DNA of 64,000 nt from NCBI GenBank assembly GCA_964604155.1, contig CAZRXY010000014.1, positions 7,981-71,980 on the forward strand, written 5' to 3'. The DNA comes from Stygibacter sp964604155 (GTDB lineage: Bacteria; Cloacimonadota; Cloacimonadia; Cloacimonadales; TCS61). This document shows, piece by piece, positions 9,345-16,895 of this stretch. Position 1 is the first letter of the stretch. Every line of letters begins with the position of its first letter. The position numbers and the translations under genes were made by a program. The notes beneath the pieces were generated by a model. The model did not search any database. It was not told the DNA's origin and worked only from the letters and a program-made list of their open reading frames with translations.

Positions 9345-10076
9345 TCAGACTTTGCCGTCTGCGAAATCTCCGGGAGGTACTTCGCTATTAACCATGATCT
9401 CGTCATCTGCAATAGCACCATCTATAAGCGTGATCTTTCTTTTTAGATACTTGATCACCTTGGCATCATGCGTGCTGAAGATAAAAGTAGTTTGCAGCTT
9501 ATCATTAAGATCAAGCATTGTTCTGAGGATGTGGTGCGAGTTTTCTGCATCGAGATTTGCCGTGGGCTCATCTGCCAGAATGATGGGAGGTTTTTTTACA
9601 ATAGCTCTGGCAATTGCCACCCGCTGGCATTCGCCGCCAGAAAGCATTGCCGGTCTGCTATTCCTCTTATCCTGCAAACCAAGCCATTCCAGAGCAGAAT
9701 TAACCATTAGCTGACGCGTGCCGGCAGGGATTTTGAGAAGTAAAAGCGGAAATTCCACATTTTCATATACGGTATATACGGGCAAAAGATTATAGGTCTG
9801 AAATATGAAGCCGATCTGCTCACTGCGAAGCCTGGCTGAATCTGTGCTGCTTAACGAGCTCACTTCTGTGCCCATCACCATCACCTGCCCTTGGGATTGG
9901 ACATCTAATGAGCCAATGATATTGAGCAGCGTTGTTTTTCCAGAACCACTGGGACCTACAATGCCTGCGAATTCTCCCTTGTCTATCTGCAGGCTGATGC
10001 CTTTGAGAGCAGTGAATTTTCCACCACCCACCGGATAATGCTTGCTCATGTCTTGGATCTCGATAAGTTTTTCCAT
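9345..10076 (-). CDS. ABC transporter ATPase, LolD/MacB type
   Basis: A 243-residue cytosolic ATPase. It has Walker A in GPSGSGKTTLLN, the signature LSGGECQRVAIARA, Walker B in IILADEPTANLD and an H-loop in FIFSTHDAKV. The short form and the IGFIFQTYNLLPVYTVYENVEFPLLL segment are typical of the LolD/MacB/FtsE group that pairs with FtsX-type permeases. The ATG at 10076 has AGGGGA just upstream; a GTG one codon earlier is the alternative start. It sits between the outer-membrane protein gene and the two permease genes of the same operon. Confidence 0.9.
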   Translation of the reverse strand: MEKLIEIQDMSKHYPVGGGKFTALKGISLQIDKGEFAGIVGPSGSGKTTLLNIIGSLDVQSQGQVMVMGTEVSSLSSTDSARLRSEQIGFIFQTYNLLPVYTVYENVEFPLLLLKIPAGTRQLMVNSALEWLGLQDKRNSRPAMLSGGECQRVAIARAIVKKPPIILADEPTANLDAENSHHILRTMLDLNDKLQTTFIFSTHDAKVIKYLKRKITLIDGAIADDEIMVNSEVPPGDFADGKV

Positions 10077-10084
10077 CACTTCCC

Positions 10085-11203
10085 CTAATAATTTATTTGA
10101 AGTAATAATTCTACAGATTTTTGTGAGGTTGCACCCAGGTATTCCTGCCCGGCTAGATCTGCCTTGGTATAGCTGAGATTAAGATAGATGCTGAGAAAAT
10201 TATATGCCATATTATAGGAGGCATAGTAAAAAGTATTTCCATCTCTGTGATCATAACCCGCCAGGAAAAGGATTTTGTCATAAAGATTAAGCGGGTAATC
10301 TGCTCCGAGCACCGTGATATTTGAAGTTTCAACGGGATTTTGCCAGAAAGAATCCTCCGCTCTGTGATACTGATGCTCTGCCAAGATATGCAACCCGCTG
10401 CCCAGATTTAAAGTGTAATCACTGCCGATTGTATAGAGCTGCCAGTAAAGAGGCAGATATTCCACCTCTTCATAAAGGGAGATGCTGCTTTCCAGCCATA
10501 ATCCAATTCCAATATCCCAACGGGCATCTACACCTATTCTTTTTTCATACGAGCTACTATAGACCTTGTGATCTTCATCACGCAGGCTGGAACTTTCCAA
10601 GCCGCGAGTGTGATAACTTAAGCCCAAATCCCCTGCAAGTACTGACAATTGAATTCTACCTCCCATTTCAAGGGATTCTTTGCTGCTGGCAATAAGCTCC
10701 TGCCCCTTTTTACCTGCGTCATTATAGATCACCCAAAACCAGTAATTTACGCTTTCAAGCGTGTAGTAACGCGCCAGCATACTCCATACGCCCTCAGTCT
10801 GCCGGCGTGGATCAAGATTGTTTATCCTGTCGAACCAGGCGAGACTGCGGAGATAAGAAGCGGGACCAAAATTTATCTTCTGCAAACCGAAGCGGATTTC
10901 GGACTGCTCGGTGGAAGAGCGGAGCCAGAAACGATATAGCCTCAGCAGGAAATCCAGGCTGTAATCCTTGTCACTATATTCTGCAATACCACTGGTCATG
11001 AGCTTGATATTGCCATCAATCTCTATATTCCCGCTGCGAGCAAGCAATTTCTGCAATGATGGATAGTACTCAAGTTTGAGCCGGGCGGCATCATTTTGTG
11101 ACCTGGTATAATCGGCTGCGAGATAGATATCATGCCAAAGCTGCCAGGCAGAAAGATTAGATATAAAAAGGGCAAAGAGTAAAATGATAAGTAGCTTTTT
11201 CAT
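10085..11203 (-). CDS. Putative outer-membrane beta-barrel protein
   Basis: A 372-residue protein with a signal peptide (MKKLLIILLFALFISNLSA) and a body rich in alternating aromatic/polar strands, as in porin-like beta-barrels. It ends QKSVELLLQINY with the terminal aromatic residue common in outer-membrane proteins. I recognise no specific family. The ATG overlaps the tetR stop in an ATGA arrangement, so its translation is coupled to the regulator. Its place in a Lol-like export operon suggests it is the outer-membrane partner or final acceptor of the cargo, but that is inference. Confidence 0.65.
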   Translation of the reverse strand: MKKLLIILLFALFISNLSAWQLWHDIYLAADYTRSQNDAARLKLEYYPSLQKLLARSGNIEIDGNIKLMTSGIAEYSDKDYSLDFLLRLYRFWLRSSTEQSEIRFGLQKINFGPASYLRSLAWFDRINNLDPRRQTEGVWSMLARYYTLESVNYWFWVIYNDAGKKGQELIASSKESLEMGGRIQLSVLAGDLGLSYHTRGLESSSLRDEDHKVYSSSYEKRIGVDARWDIGIGLWLESSISLYEEVEYLPLYWQLYTIGSDYTLNLGSGLHILAEHQYHRAEDSFWQNPVETSNITVLGADYPLNLYDKILFLAGYDHRDGNTFYYASYNMAYNFLSIYLNLSYTKADLAGQEYLGATSQKSVELLLQINY

Positions 11204-11763
11204 CTTGGTCTTATGCCATCTAAGATTATATTCAATACTGCCACGATTAAAGAAGCAATATCTGGATAATACTTCTGCAGATCAGGATCATTTATAAAAT
11301 ATTCCAGCTTGATGGATAATTCATACAGGAAACCGGGAGCATAATCACTATTAAGCCTGCCGCCTGACTGCTCTTTTTTAAAGATAGCTATAGTTTCTGC
11401 GGCTAGTTCCTTTCGCATACCCATCAATATCTTTTTATAATCCGGATCATTCATAAGATCATGCAATAGTATATCACCCCATAACTGCGCAATATCAGAT
11501 TTTAATTTGATGATTTCACTCCACTTGATCATGAGATTATCATCTTTACGCAAGATGTCCATGGCAGATTGCGCCTGCCTCTGCAAAATAAGCTCCATTA
11601 TCTGGCTCTTACTGCTGAAATAGCGATAGAGAGTGGTTCGCGAGATTCCCGCATTCCCGGCAATCTCAGACATGCTCACCCGCCTGATACCAAACCTCCG
11701 GAACTGCCGAAAGGCAATGGCGATAATTCTCTCTTGAACATCTAATCTCGATACTTCATCCAC
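11200..11763 (-). CDS. TetR-family transcriptional regulator
   Basis: A 187-residue regulator. The N-terminal helix-turn-helix is clear: IIAIAFRQFRRFGIRRVSMSEIAGNAGISRTTLYRYFSSK in two parts, with the family signature TLYRYFSSK near residue 45. The C-terminal ligand domain is not specific. The GTG at 11763 is preferred because AGGGAGA lies six bases upstream; an upstream in-frame GTG at 11784 would add seven residues that do not look like the family. It is the first gene of a six-gene minus-strand operon, so it probably autoregulates the downstream export genes. An 11-bp palindrome lies in its promoter. Confidence 0.88.
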   Translation of the reverse strand: MDEVSRLDVQERIIAIAFRQFRRFGIRRVSMSEIAGNAGISRTTLYRYFSSKSQIMELILQRQAQSAMDILRKDDNLMIKWSEIIKLKSDIAQLWGDILLHDLMNDPDYKKILMGMRKELAAETIAIFKKEQSGGRLNSDYAPGFLYELSIKLEYFINDPDLQKYYPDIASLIVAVLNIILDGIRPR

Positions 11764-11809
11764 AATAACTCTCCCTACGATCACTCATCTATTTTTATGG
11801 CACACATTC

Positions 11810-11869
11810 CTCCTTAAAGGACATATATTGTCAAGTTTATTTTATCTTGTAAACCTGGCATCCCCCTGA
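11810..11869 (-). promoter_or_regulatory. tetR operon promoter, candidate operator and upstream element
   Basis: Read on the minus strand: TCAGGGGGATGCC (11857-11869), then 22 bp, then TTGACA (11829-11834). The 11-bp near-palindrome TCCTTAAAGGA (11810-11820) falls in the -35/-10 spacer, a typical place for a TetR-family operator. The upstream element is a variant of the GGGGGTATGCC motif found before other genes here. Confidence 0.45.
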
Positions 11870-11967
11870 TTTTTAATTATAAAGTGTACTGGCTCTGACC
11901 GCCGGAATCGAATCAATTAAAATTTCATTGAAAAAAGTGAGATGTTTACCGATCATTTTATTTAGGT

Positions 11968-12000
11968 AAGCCGTTCCTGTTTTGGGGGCAGGAACGGCTT
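11968..12000 (-). terminator. Hairpin at the end of clpB, likely terminator
   Basis: A perfect 12-bp stem, AAGCCGTTCCTG (11968-11979) with its complement (11989-12000) and a 9-base loop, begins 9 bp after the clpB stop. No long T run follows on the minus strand, so termination efficiency is uncertain. Confidence 0.5.
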
Positions 12001-12008
12001 TCAGTCTG

Positions 12009-14585
12009 CTATCCGGTTTGGATAATATTTAGTTGGAGATTATCATCAATATTAATAGTCGAGCCGGATTTGGCTTTGTTTTCCAAAAGGAGCAGGGAGA
12101 GAGGATTTTCGAGTCTATGCTGGATCACTCTTTTGAGTGGTCTGGCTCCGAATAGTGGGTCATAGCCTAATTCCGTGATTTCATCGAGAGCTCCATCGGA
12201 GAATTTGAGAGCGATGTTCTGGCGTTTGAGTTTTTCCACGAGATAGCCCAGATGGATTTCTACAATCTGCCTTATCTGCTTTTTTTCCAATCTATGGAAA
12301 ATGATGATCTCATCAAGACGGTTCAGGAATTCTGGTTTAAAGTGCTGCTGCAGGAGCTGCTGTAACTGGGGGCGGATGGGTTCAAGATCGTTTTGTCCCT
12401 GGTCATAGATCATTTGCGAGCCAATATTGGAAGTCATAATAATCACCGTATTTTTAAAATCTACAGTTCTGCCTTTGCTATCTGTGAGTCTGCCGTCATC
12501 AAGGATTTGAAGCAGGATATTAAAGACATCCTGATGAGCCTTTTCTATTTCATCAAAGAGGATAATACTGTAGGGCTGGCGGCGGATAGATTCTGTGAGA
12601 TAACCGCCTTCATCATAGCCCACATAGCCGGGAGGAGCACCCACCAGACGGGAAACGGCATGCTTTTCCATATACTCACTCATATCAATCCTGATGATAG
12701 CTTTCTGGGAATCAAAAAGGTATTCAGCAAGAGCTTTTGCGAGCTCAGTTTTTCCTACTCCGGTGGGACCCATAAAGATAAAAGAACCAATAGGTCTGCT
12801 TACATCCGAGAGACCGCTTCTGCTGCGTCTGATGGCGTTTGAGACAGCAGCAATACCTTCTTTTTGCCCAATAATCCTTTTTGAGAGGACATCTTCCATT
12901 TTCACCAGTTTATCGAGTTCGCTTTGCACGAGTTTAGAGACTGGGATTCCAGTCCATTTAGAGACGATATGGGCAATGTTTTCTTCATCGACCTCTTCTT
13001 TGAGCAGGCGTTCAGATTCGGGGATTTTCTGAATTGTTTCTTTGAGCGCTTCCTGTTCTTTGATCTTTGAAGCTAAGGTGCCATATTTAATCTGGGCAAC
13101 ACGTTCAAGATTGCCTTCGCGTTCAGCTTTTTCGGAATCTGATTTCAGGTGCTCTATTTCCTGATTGATGCTGCTGAGTCTCTGGTGAAGATTTTTTTCG
13201 TGTTCCCAACGGGTAGTGAGGAGATTAAGTTTTTCCTTGAGGTGGGCAATTTCTTTTTTAATTATATCCAGCCGCTGTTTACTTAATTCATTATCATCTT
13301 TCTCTACCGAGAATCGTTCAATTTCTAATTGGCGGAGTCTGCGCTCGGTTTCATCGATATCTTCCGGGCGGGAATTAATCTCCATGCGTAAACGGGCACA
13401 GGCTTCATCAACCAGGTCTATCGCTTTATCCGGCAGAAATCTATCACTGATATACCGATCAGACATAGCTACGGCACTTACCAAGGCACTATCAGTAATT
13501 TGAACCCCATGATGGACCTCATATTTATCTTTGATACCTCGCAGGATGGAAATGGTATCTGAGAGAGAGGGTTCTTTCACGTGAACAGGCTGGAATCTTC
13601 TTTCCAAAGCAGCATCTTTTTCTATGTACTTGCGATATTCATCCAAAGTAGTAGCACCCACACAATGCAGGGTGCCCCTTGCCAAAGCCGGCTTGAGCAT
13701 ATTGGAAGCATCAATGGCACCTTCGGCAGCACCTGCCCCGACTACCGTATGGATTTCATCTATGAAAAGTATATAATGACCTTCTGCTTTCTCCACTTCT
13801 TTAAGGACAGCTTTGAGCCTGTCTTCAAATTCACCCCTGAATTTGGCACCTGCCAGGAGAGAGCCCATATCGAGCTCGAGCACTTCTTTTTCCTTGAGGT
13901 TTTCGGGCACATCCTGATTGACAATACGGTGGGCAAGCCCTTCCACAATAGCAGTTTTTCCCACTCCGGGCTCACCAATAAGTACCGGATTGTTCTTTCG
14001 GCGTCTGGAAAGAGATTGAATGGTGCGTCTTATCTCCTCATCACGCCCGATCACGGGGTCCAGCCTGCCTTCGGCTGCTAAACGAGTGAGATTACGAGTG
14101 TATTTATCCAGTACCTGATACTTAGCCTCAGGATTATCATCACTCACTCGCTGATTGCCCCTTAGTTCCTTGAGAGCAGCCAATAAATCATTCTTACCCG
14201 GCAATATGCTGCGTAAGTCATTGGACAGCTTACCCTTTTCCACAATAGCAAGAAAGAGGTGCTCTACACTGATATACTCGTCCTGAAGCTGCTTTGACAG
14301 CTTTTCTGCCTGCTGTAATACAGCATTTAGTTCACTACCTATGCCTGTCTGGTAACTGCCGCTCACCTTTGGCATGGATTCCTGCTCTTTTTGGAGGGCA
14401 GCCTCAAGCCTGTTTATATTCACTCCGGATTTTTGCAATAAAGCCCGGATAAAACTATCCTCCATATCAAGCATGGCGGCAAGCAGGTGAATGCTGCGAA
14501 TCTCCTGATCACCATTTTGCTGAGCAATTTGAAGAGAAAGCTCTACAGCCTCTCTTGCCTTGATCGTAAATCTGCTCATATTCAT
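12009..14585 (-). CDS. clpB: ATP-dependent disaggregase ClpB
   Basis: Hexameric AAA+ chaperone that threads aggregated proteins with DnaK. The 858-residue product has all parts in order: N-domain (about 1-145), AAA1 with Walker A GEPGVGKTAIVEG, the long coiled-coil middle domain (about 400-520), and AAA2 with Walker A GPTGVGKTELAKA and the GYVGYDEGG pore loop. The start MNMSRFTIKARE at 14585 follows AGGAGGTGAAGGT; upstream in-frame codons read through the promoter and operator and are not coding. A CIRCE-like operator overlaps the expected transcription start, so it is probably HrcA-controlled and heat-induced. Confidence 0.97.
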   Translation of the reverse strand: MNMSRFTIKAREAVELSLQIAQQNGDQEIRSIHLLAAMLDMEDSFIRALLQKSGVNINRLEAALQKEQESMPKVSGSYQTGIGSELNAVLQQAEKLSKQLQDEYISVEHLFLAIVEKGKLSNDLRSILPGKNDLLAALKELRGNQRVSDDNPEAKYQVLDKYTRNLTRLAAEGRLDPVIGRDEEIRRTIQSLSRRRKNNPVLIGEPGVGKTAIVEGLAHRIVNQDVPENLKEKEVLELDMGSLLAGAKFRGEFEDRLKAVLKEVEKAEGHYILFIDEIHTVVGAGAAEGAIDASNMLKPALARGTLHCVGATTLDEYRKYIEKDAALERRFQPVHVKEPSLSDTISILRGIKDKYEVHHGVQITDSALVSAVAMSDRYISDRFLPDKAIDLVDEACARLRMEINSRPEDIDETERRLRQLEIERFSVEKDDNELSKQRLDIIKKEIAHLKEKLNLLTTRWEHEKNLHQRLSSINQEIEHLKSDSEKAEREGNLERVAQIKYGTLASKIKEQEALKETIQKIPESERLLKEEVDEENIAHIVSKWTGIPVSKLVQSELDKLVKMEDVLSKRIIGQKEGIAAVSNAIRRSRSGLSDVSRPIGSFIFMGPTGVGKTELAKALAEYLFDSQKAIIRIDMSEYMEKHAVSRLVGAPPGYVGYDEGGYLTESIRRQPYSIILFDEIEKAHQDVFNILLQILDDGRLTDSKGRTVDFKNTVIIMTSNIGSQMIYDQGQNDLEPIRPQLQQLLQQHFKPEFLNRLDEIIIFHRLEKKQIRQIVEIHLGYLVEKLKRQNIALKFSDGALDEITELGYDPLFGARPLKRVIQHRLENPLSLLLLENKAKSGSTINIDDNLQLNIIQTG

Positions 14586-14611
14586 ACCTTCACCTCCTGC
14601 GGGAGAAATTA

Positions 14612-14638
14612 TTAGCACTCCCGAACATCTACTGCTAA
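14612..14638 (-). promoter_or_regulatory. CIRCE-like HrcA operator of clpB
   Basis: TTAGCACTC, nine bases, TACTGCTAA. The left arm matches CIRCE (TTAGCACTC-N9-GAGTGCTAA) perfectly and the right arm at 7 of 9. It lies between the -10 and the ribosome site of clpB, the usual location for HrcA repression. Confidence 0.75.
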
Positions 14639-14666
14639 AAAATAATTTTTTAATCTGTGATGTCAA
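14638..14666 (-). promoter_or_regulatory. clpB promoter
   Basis: On the minus strand TTGACA (14661-14666), 17 bp, then ATTTTT (14638-14643) as -10. The CIRCE element starts at the -10 and runs downstream. Confidence 0.6.
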
Positions 14667-14674
14667 GTTAATAT

Positions 14675-14703
14675 TTGACAACCTGAATGAAAATAATTAA
14701 ATT
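14675..14703 (+). promoter_or_regulatory. Promoter of the divergent secreted-protein gene
   Basis: TTGACA (14675-14680), a 17-bp spacer and TAAATT (14698-14703), about 45 bp before the gene at 14748. It is back to back with the clpB promoter. Confidence 0.6.
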
Positions 14704-14747
14704 TGCTCGCAGTTAATATCGCGATGTAAAACATAATGGAGGTTATG

Positions 14748-16370
14748 ATGAAGCGGGTAGCGTTTTTAATTTTAGTACTGAGCATTAGTTTATTTCTCTG
14801 TAGTGAAGATGTGGAATTTCACTTGAACATGAATTATCAGATATCTGCGGGCAATTTTGATCCGGCAATTGATTTTGTCGATGTGGCGGGTAATTTTAAT
14901 GAGTGGGGAGCAACCCCGATCACGGGGACAGACCCTGACGAAGACGGTATATATACGTTATTAGTGGAGAATTTGGAAATTGGCTTTGTTTGCGAATACA
15001 AATTCAGGATAAATGGGAGCTGGAATAATTCAGAATTTCCGGGTGGTGGGGCAAACCGCAGCTATACCGTGGTAGCGGGTGAGAACATAGTCGAGCACTG
15101 GTATAATGACGAGATTCTTCCCAGCATATATGTAGATATCATATTTAATATCATAGATGGAACTCAGAACTATGCGGATATCAAGTTTAAGAGTTCATTT
15201 GATGAATGGGTTTTGCATGCGATGGCAGATGACGGCGAATTTCCTGATGAAGAGGCAGGAGATCATATCTGGAGCGTTCTGGTGCAGGATATACCCGATG
15301 GCACTCATACCTGGGGTGCGATAGAAGATGATGGCTCGCAGTGGGGTATTTGGCTGATCGAAGGAGATGATCTGGAATTTTCTGTAGATGATGAGGGTAA
15401 TGTAAGCGGACAGACAGTTTACTTTGTTGATCCGGGCTCTACGCAGGATGTTACGGTGACCTTTCAATTAGATGTATCACTAATGCAAAATGTGGGAGAG
15501 ATCACAGTAGCGGGAACATTTAATAACTGGAATATCACGCAGTCTATACTGGAAGACCCTGATCAAGATGATATTTATACTATAGACATCCTGATCCCGA
15601 GTGGTTCTCAGCTTAATCAGCAATATAAATACTTGAACGACGGCAGCTATGAAGATATCGATAATCGCTCTTTTATACTGGATGACACAATCGATGAGCA
15701 GGTATTGCCGATAGATTACTTTGATAACCTAAATCCGGCAGATTTTATTGAAGAGAATATGATCCTTACAACATATGTGGATATGGAGGAAACAGAATTT
15801 GATTCTGTGGCAATATGCGGTAATGTTGCGCCACTTGACTGGGATTTTGCCGCTCACAATAATCCTCTTACCTGGCATGAAGGAACGATCTGGACAATAG
15901 AGCTGGAATTTTTACAGGGTTCATATCGTTATCTTAATTTTAAATTTGCCACTGATGGCGAGGATTTGGAATCCGGCTATAATGAGAATCACACTGTTAC
16001 GCTTGATGAGGCATTAGGGCATCAGACAGCCTGGTGTGTGTACGGCGAGATGGGTCCTACTTCCAAAACTGATGATGCAAATCTATCACCAGCATTTTTG
16101 AGAATTGTGAATTATCCCAATCCGTTTAATCCTGAGACAATAATTTCATTTTCAATTCCGGAAAGTATAAATTTCACCGAGGTGGCGATTTATAATGTGA
16201 AAGGTCAGAAAATCAGGACATTGATCAGGGAAAGATTATCTCCGGGGGAACATAAGGTTTTGTGGGATGGAAAAGACAATCTGGATCACCCCTGTGCAAC
16301 AGGAATATATTTCTGCCTTATTAAAGCAGGTTCACAGATTGATTCACATAAAATGATTTTGATCAAATAA
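14748..16370 (+). CDS. Secreted protein with CBM48/AMPK-type E-set domains and FNPFNP sorting tail
   Basis: A 540-residue protein. The signal peptide is MKRVAFLILVLSISLFLCS. At least two Ig-like carbohydrate-binding modules of the CBM20/48 (AMPK) type follow: VDVAGNFNEWGATPITGTD near residue 40 and ITVAGTFNNWNITQSILED near 255; a third, weaker one (VAICGNVAPLDWDFAAH) lies near 355. The C-terminal 75 residues are a sorting domain beginning YPNPFNPETIISFSIP and ending KMILIK, which would direct secretion or surface anchoring. GGAGGT upstream favours the ATG at 14748 over the ATGs at 14736 and 14745. No catalytic domain is visible; it may bind alpha-glucans at the surface, in line with malQ and GH31 elsewhere in the window. 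Confidence 0.8.
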   Translation: MKRVAFLILVLSISLFLCSEDVEFHLNMNYQISAGNFDPAIDFVDVAGNFNEWGATPITGTDPDEDGIYTLLVENLEIGFVCEYKFRINGSWNNSEFPGGGANRSYTVVAGENIVEHWYNDEILPSIYVDIIFNIIDGTQNYADIKFKSSFDEWVLHAMADDGEFPDEEAGDHIWSVLVQDIPDGTHTWGAIEDDGSQWGIWLIEGDDLEFSVDDEGNVSGQTVYFVDPGSTQDVTVTFQLDVSLMQNVGEITVAGTFNNWNITQSILEDPDQDDIYTIDILIPSGSQLNQQYKYLNDGSYEDIDNRSFILDDTIDEQVLPIDYFDNLNPADFIEENMILTTYVDMEETEFDSVAICGNVAPLDWDFAAHNNPLTWHEGTIWTIELEFLQGSYRYLNFKFATDGEDLESGYNENHTVTLDEALGHQTAWCVYGEMGPTSKTDDANLSPAFLRIVNYPNPFNPETIISFSIPESINFTEVAIYNVKGQKIRTLIRERLSPGEHKVLWDGKDNLDHPCATGIYFCLIKAGSQIDSHKMILIK

Positions 16371-16382
16371 ATATAATCATTT

Positions 16383-16428
16383 AGCCGCAGATTACCGGCA
16401 GAAATCCTGGTAATCTGCGGCTTTTTTA
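16383..16428 (+). terminator. Strong rho-independent terminator
   Basis: A perfect 14-bp stem, AGCCGCAGATTACC (16383-16396) with its complement (16409-16422), followed by a T run. It starts 13 bp after the stop of the secreted-protein gene. Confidence 0.9.
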
Positions 16429-16576
16429 TTAGGATACGCATTGCTTGACCAGGAGATTTCTCAGCAGCTCACCACTTTTCCAATTTGCCGGACTGATAGG
16501 TTTTTTGTAACAATAAAATTACACAGGCTACCCCGGAAAAATTTGATATTACTTTGAAAAGGGCATAACAATAAGA

Positions 16577-16599
16577 GCCATGTGTGAAACCCGTGGCTA
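16577..16599. repeat. REP-like hairpin
   Basis: AGCCATGTGTGAAACCCGTGGCT in two parts: AGCCA (16577-16581) pairs with TGGCT (16595-16599) around a GTGAAACCC loop. It lies in the 525-bp gap before hdrA, which otherwise holds the terminator, the promoter element and a long leader. Such small hairpins resemble bacterial REP sequences. Confidence 0.35.
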
Positions 16600-16648
16600 T
16601 TATAGTATCATTCCTGTAGGGTGATTTATGAACCATTAAATAAAAATA

Positions 16649-16687
16649 TTTCGGGGGTATGCAAGAATTTATGATTTCTGCTTGACA
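16649..16687 (+). promoter_or_regulatory. hdr-frd operon promoter with upstream GGGGGTATGC element
   Basis: TTTCGGGGGTATGC (16649-16662), 19 bp, then TTGACA (16682-16687). The -10 is not clear (TATAGT lies only 13 bp downstream). The first gene begins about 200 bp further on, leaving a long untranslated leader (16700-16895) with several short hairpins such as AGCCTGGAGGCT and paired AGCAT/ATGCT. Confidence 0.55.
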
Positions 16688-16895
16688 CGAAAATAGGTGC
16701 TATAGTTTTTAAGAATGCTAAGAAAGTGGCATTGTGCCTGAGAATAAAAAAAAGCCTGGAGGCTGTTTGGAATGCAGTTGGAAAAATAATGCAGAGTTTG
16801 CAGGAGTCCTGTTTACACAGGCAGCATCTATTGAACTGTAATCCATGCTGTGAGATCAAAGATGAAAAATAATAATAATAAAATATGAGGACAAA

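Noticed and set aside
14585..14681. N-terminal extension of ClpB
   Set aside because: The extra codons translate the CIRCE operator and promoter; the good ribosome site is at the internal ATG.
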